Assembly (NCBI GenBank): GCA_050694175.1
Contig: JBOGXA010000021.1
Span: 1-64,000 of the forward strand
DNA: 64,000 nt
Origin: JBOGXA01 sp050694175
GTDB lineage: Bacteria; Actinomycetota; CADDZG01; WHSQ01
Direction of reading: 5' to 3'
Part shown: positions 61,497 to 64,000 of the stretch, one piece after another
Layout of the letters: each line of letters opens with the position of its first letter
How positions within the stretch are numbered: the first letter of the stretch is position 1
Made by a program: the position numbers and the translations under genes
The notes under the pieces: model-generated
What the model saw: only the letters and a program-made list of their open reading frames with translations
What the model was told of the DNA's origin: nothing
The model's database searches: none

Positions 61497-61901
61497 ATGA
61501 ACGGAGAGTCGGGGCGTTGGCGTTACGGTCTCGTGGCCGTCATCGTTGCCGTCATCGTGATCCTTGTCGCATTCGTCTTCGCATCCCTCCGATATGACGC
61601 AGCTGACGACGTGTCCACCGCTCTCGCCGCCGTGACTGGAACGCTGGGCACGCTCCTCGGCGCATATCTCGGCGTCCAGACAGGAGCAGCAGGCAAGGAG
61701 AGCACCGAGGCAGCGCGTAAGCAGGGGCCCTGTTCCCGAGGGCCTCGACTTGTGTCTGAGACCGTGCTGGATTGCGCCAGGCCGCGAGCAGGCCGCGGAA
61801 ATATCTGTGAAGTTCATCTCACTAGTCTCTCGCCGAACGAAAACGCCATGAGCTACCTCGTCAACAGTCTTGCCGTTTTCGAGCAACCACCACGATCATG
61901 A
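61497..61901 (+). CDS. Small membrane protein with a glycine-rich helix
   Basis: 134 residues from ATG 61497 (GGGGGAG 4 nt upstream). One TM helix (GLVAVIVAVIVILVAFVFASL) and a second amphipathic/glycine-rich stretch (VTGTLGTLLGAYLGVQTGAAG). The part after residue 85 looks less protein-like and may be frameshifted or random. No family. Confidence 0.5.
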   Translation: MNGESGRWRYGLVAVIVAVIVILVAFVFASLRYDAADDVSTALAAVTGTLGTLLGAYLGVQTGAAGKESTEAARKQGPCSRGPRLVSETVLDCARPRAGRGNICEVHLTSLSPNENAMSYLVNSLAVFEQPPRS

Positions 61902-61939
61902 AAGCGTCAGGTGGGTAAGCGTGATTGAGGAGCCTTAAG

Positions 61940-63241
61940 GTGACGGCAGACGGAATCAGAAGTTCGAGATGGGCAGCCGCCACTTCCGCGATTCTGTTGT
62001 TCTCGGGCCTGCTCATGTCACCCGCGGTCGCGGCCCCCGGCGCTCTCGACCCCTCCTTTGGCGGCGATGGAAAGGCCAGGACTTCGTTCGGATCCGAGGC
62101 CGCACTGGCTTCGACGGTCCTGATCCGCCCCGAAGGCAAGATTGTGGCGGTGGGAGGGGCCGGGGACCTCAAGTTTGCGATCGCCCAGTACGAGCTCGAC
62201 GGGACCCTTGACACAGGCTTCGGAGGCGACGGCAGGGCCACAGCAGGCTTCGGGGGGCGCGAGTGCACAGGGGAGGAAACAGATGCCGTCCTCGACGCGC
62301 TGGGCCGGGTCGTCGTGGCCGGGTCGACAGGTTGCCGTCACGGGAAGTTCGCCCTCGCTCGATTCATGCCGGACGGCACGCTCGACCACTCGTTCGGGGG
62401 TGATGGGAAGGTCGTCACCGCGTTCGGTCCGAGGTGCGTGAGCCGGGCCTTTGGCGTGGCCGTCCAAAGCGACGGAAAGATAGTGGCCGTGGGGGCCAGG
62501 GGATTTACCTGCCCCAACGTGAAGTTCGCCGTGGCTCGCTACGACGACGACGGGAGCTTGGACGTCTCGTTCGGGAGCGACGGCAGGATAACGGCCGACT
62601 TCACACCGCACTGGGACATCGCTTCTGACGTGGTCGTCGAGCAGGACGGCGGGATCCTGGCGGCCGGGACCGCCGCGATCGAGCGTAATCACGCCAGGCT
62701 CGCCCTGGCCCGCTTCTTGCCCGATGGGGCCCTGGACGTCTCGTTCGGTGGAGACGGCAAGGTCACCACGTTCTTCGGGCAGTGTCCGGCCAACGGCACG
62801 ACGGTGGAAATGGACGCTGGCGGGAGGATCGTGGTGGGTGGATGGGCGGGGTGCTTTAGCAAGTTCGCCCTGGCGGGCTACAACAACGACGGAAGCCTTG
62901 ACCGCTCGTTTGGGGTCGACGGCAAGGTGACGACCCGGTTTCCGGGAGCCCGCTGTTCGGACCAGATCGGCGACGTCTCCTTTCAAACCGACGGAAAGAT
63001 CGTCGCGGCCGGTTACGCGGTATGCGCTGAGGACGCCACCGTGATGTTCGAGTTCGGCCTTGCCCGCTACCAGCGAGGCGGGGACCTCGACACGTCCTTC
63101 GGCGACGGCGGGACGGTGACCACGGGGTTCAGGGGAGCAGACGCACTGGCGCACGGAGTCGCCCTCCAGGACGACGGAAGTATTGTCGCCGCGGGACTGG
63201 CGGGTACCAGATTCGCTCTGGCCCGGTACCTCGCCGAGTAA
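61940..63241 (+). CDS. Secreted delta-60 repeat protein
   Basis: 433 residues from GTG 61940 (GAGGAG 7 nt upstream). Signal peptide (AATSAILLFSGLLMSPAVAA), then seven delta-60 repeats of about 55 residues, each with a DGxLDxSFGGDGKVxTxFG core, together likely forming a beta-propeller. Function of the family is unknown. Confidence 0.9.
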   Translation: MTADGIRSSRWAAATSAILLFSGLLMSPAVAAPGALDPSFGGDGKARTSFGSEAALASTVLIRPEGKIVAVGGAGDLKFAIAQYELDGTLDTGFGGDGRATAGFGGRECTGEETDAVLDALGRVVVAGSTGCRHGKFALARFMPDGTLDHSFGGDGKVVTAFGPRCVSRAFGVAVQSDGKIVAVGARGFTCPNVKFAVARYDDDGSLDVSFGSDGRITADFTPHWDIASDVVVEQDGGILAAGTAAIERNHARLALARFLPDGALDVSFGGDGKVTTFFGQCPANGTTVEMDAGGRIVVGGWAGCFSKFALAGYNNDGSLDRSFGVDGKVTTRFPGARCSDQIGDVSFQTDGKIVAAGYAVCAEDATVMFEFGLARYQRGGDLDTSFGDGGTVTTGFRGADALAHGVALQDDGSIVAAGLAGTRFALARYLAE

Positions 63242-64000
63242 CCCTCCACCTAAGTGCCTAACTGATCGACATTGGGCCGCTGCATCGAGAGGATCGAGTT
63301 GTGTATATCTGGCGAGCGATCCTTTTCCTCCGCTTTGCTTGTGCCAGGCGAGGTGGTACACGACTTTGAGATCGTCGGTAATCGGTAAAGAGGGTGCGAA
63401 TCGTCTGGCTGCGTCTGCTCCCTCTCGGTGTTCCCTCCGCCGCAGGTGGGGCGCGCCCTGCTTTCTCCAATATTTCTTGCTTGGATATTCCACCTAATCC
63501 TTGGCTTCGTGCTTTCGTATTGGTGCGGAACGAATGAATGTATGGGAGGTGCCAGAGAGGCGCGCGTACGTTCCGCCCGCGGATATCTCGGAACCAGGCG
63601 ATGGTGCGGCCAAGCCTTCTGGGAATCCAGCTGCGGCTCCCATCCAAGGATCCTTCGAGCCCTCGATATGTCGGGCATCGTGGAGAGAGTCCCGTCAAAT
63701 GGTGGGACTTTTCACACCGCCACCTCACCTGACTGGGCGATCGCTGCCAATAGCTCCTTGGGCGTTTTCACCTCCCTCTAGCTGCTCGTCGATGGGGCCA
63801 TCGATTGGATGCTGAAGTAGCGACGATCCATCACCTGGCACTCGTTGGACCACCTCAAAACCACCCCGAACGCCACGCTCGAACAAGTCGCTGGCATGTG
63901 AAGTCTCACCACCCGTGTCCCATTCTGGCTCCGGTAGGTATGTCTCACAACCGCATCTTCCTCGGCTTGCCGTTGGGCTGAGCCAGCGCTCCGAACTCTT
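63242..64000. other. 759-bp right end without a supported gene
   Basis: Several open frames on both strands lack ribosome-binding sites, family signatures or normal composition. One minus-strand frame is open from the right edge to about 63728 and could be the end of a gene lying outside the window. Confidence 0.35.

Noticed and set aside
62018..63493. 491-codon minus-strand frame opposite the delta-60 repeat gene
   Set aside because: Its periodicity only mirrors the repeats of the real gene.
63428..63815. Overlapping plus-strand frames near the right end
   Set aside because: No ribosome-binding site, odd composition and no recognisable domain.

Overview
The window is GC-rich, densely coded DNA that looks chromosomal and actinobacterial. 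The evidence is the gene order: pnp tail, M16 peptidase, dapB, dapA, RNase J, ftsK, then recA, recX, miaB, an extradiol-dioxygenase-like gene, miaA, dapF, hflX, lexA with a divergent LysM gene, nrdJ/nrdR and dut. This order follows the corresponding mycobacterial segment. Further support comes from LexA boxes of the CGAAC-N4-GTTCG type, many GTG/TTG starts, ATGA/GTGA gene overlaps, and a RecA intein at the same site as in Mycobacterium tuberculosis. An aminotransferase of the DapL type, RNase Y and a B12-dependent class II ribonucleotide reductase suggest a deep-branching actinobacterial lineage rather than a mycobacterium or streptomycete. That placement is inference.

Layout. 1-10.4 kb: lysine/diaminopimelate genes (dapB, dapA), RNA decay (pnp tail, rnj), ftsK, a RodZ-like protein and rimO. 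10.4-18 kb: a lipoprotein, an SOS-controlled DUF222/HNH nuclease, cinA, and a coupled run thpR-copC-membrane proteins-GNAT, then a VOC protein. 18-26.9 kb (minus strand): eight overlapping genes combining a complete Opp/Dpp-type ABC importer with an S66 peptidase, a creatininase-family amidohydrolase and an M20 protein that lacks two usual metal ligands. 27-46.8 kb: the SOS and housekeeping block: recA (intein), recX, rny, miaB, miaA, dapF, dapL, hflX, lexA, LysM, nrdJ (second intein), nrdR, dut.

46.9-55.8 kb: an integrative element of about 8.9 kb in a tRNA-Gly(GCC) gene. It has a tyrosine integrase next to the intact tRNA and a 45-bp copy of the tRNA 3' half at the far end. It carries an unusual overlapping four-gene operon (ECF sigma, RskA-like anti-sigma, diiron desaturase-like protein, Spo0H-like sigma), a lipoprotein made of two almost identical halves, a cupredoxin, a DUF4383 membrane protein, a minimal MerR-like protein, a frameshifted small gene and a BrnT/BrnA toxin-antitoxin pair. 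55.8-64 kb: a cupin, a small membrane protein, three secreted phosphodiesterase/phosphatase genes (AIM6-like phospholipase-C fold, PhoX, GlpQ-type) and a delta-60 repeat protein. The last 760 bases hold no gene I can support.

Regulation visible in the sequence. LexA operators lie at recA, at the HNH gene, and in four copies between lexA and the LysM gene. A pair of NrdR boxes 31 bp apart precedes nrdJ, with the regulator nrdR just downstream. The two inteins sit in the recombinase and in the dNTP-producing enzyme.
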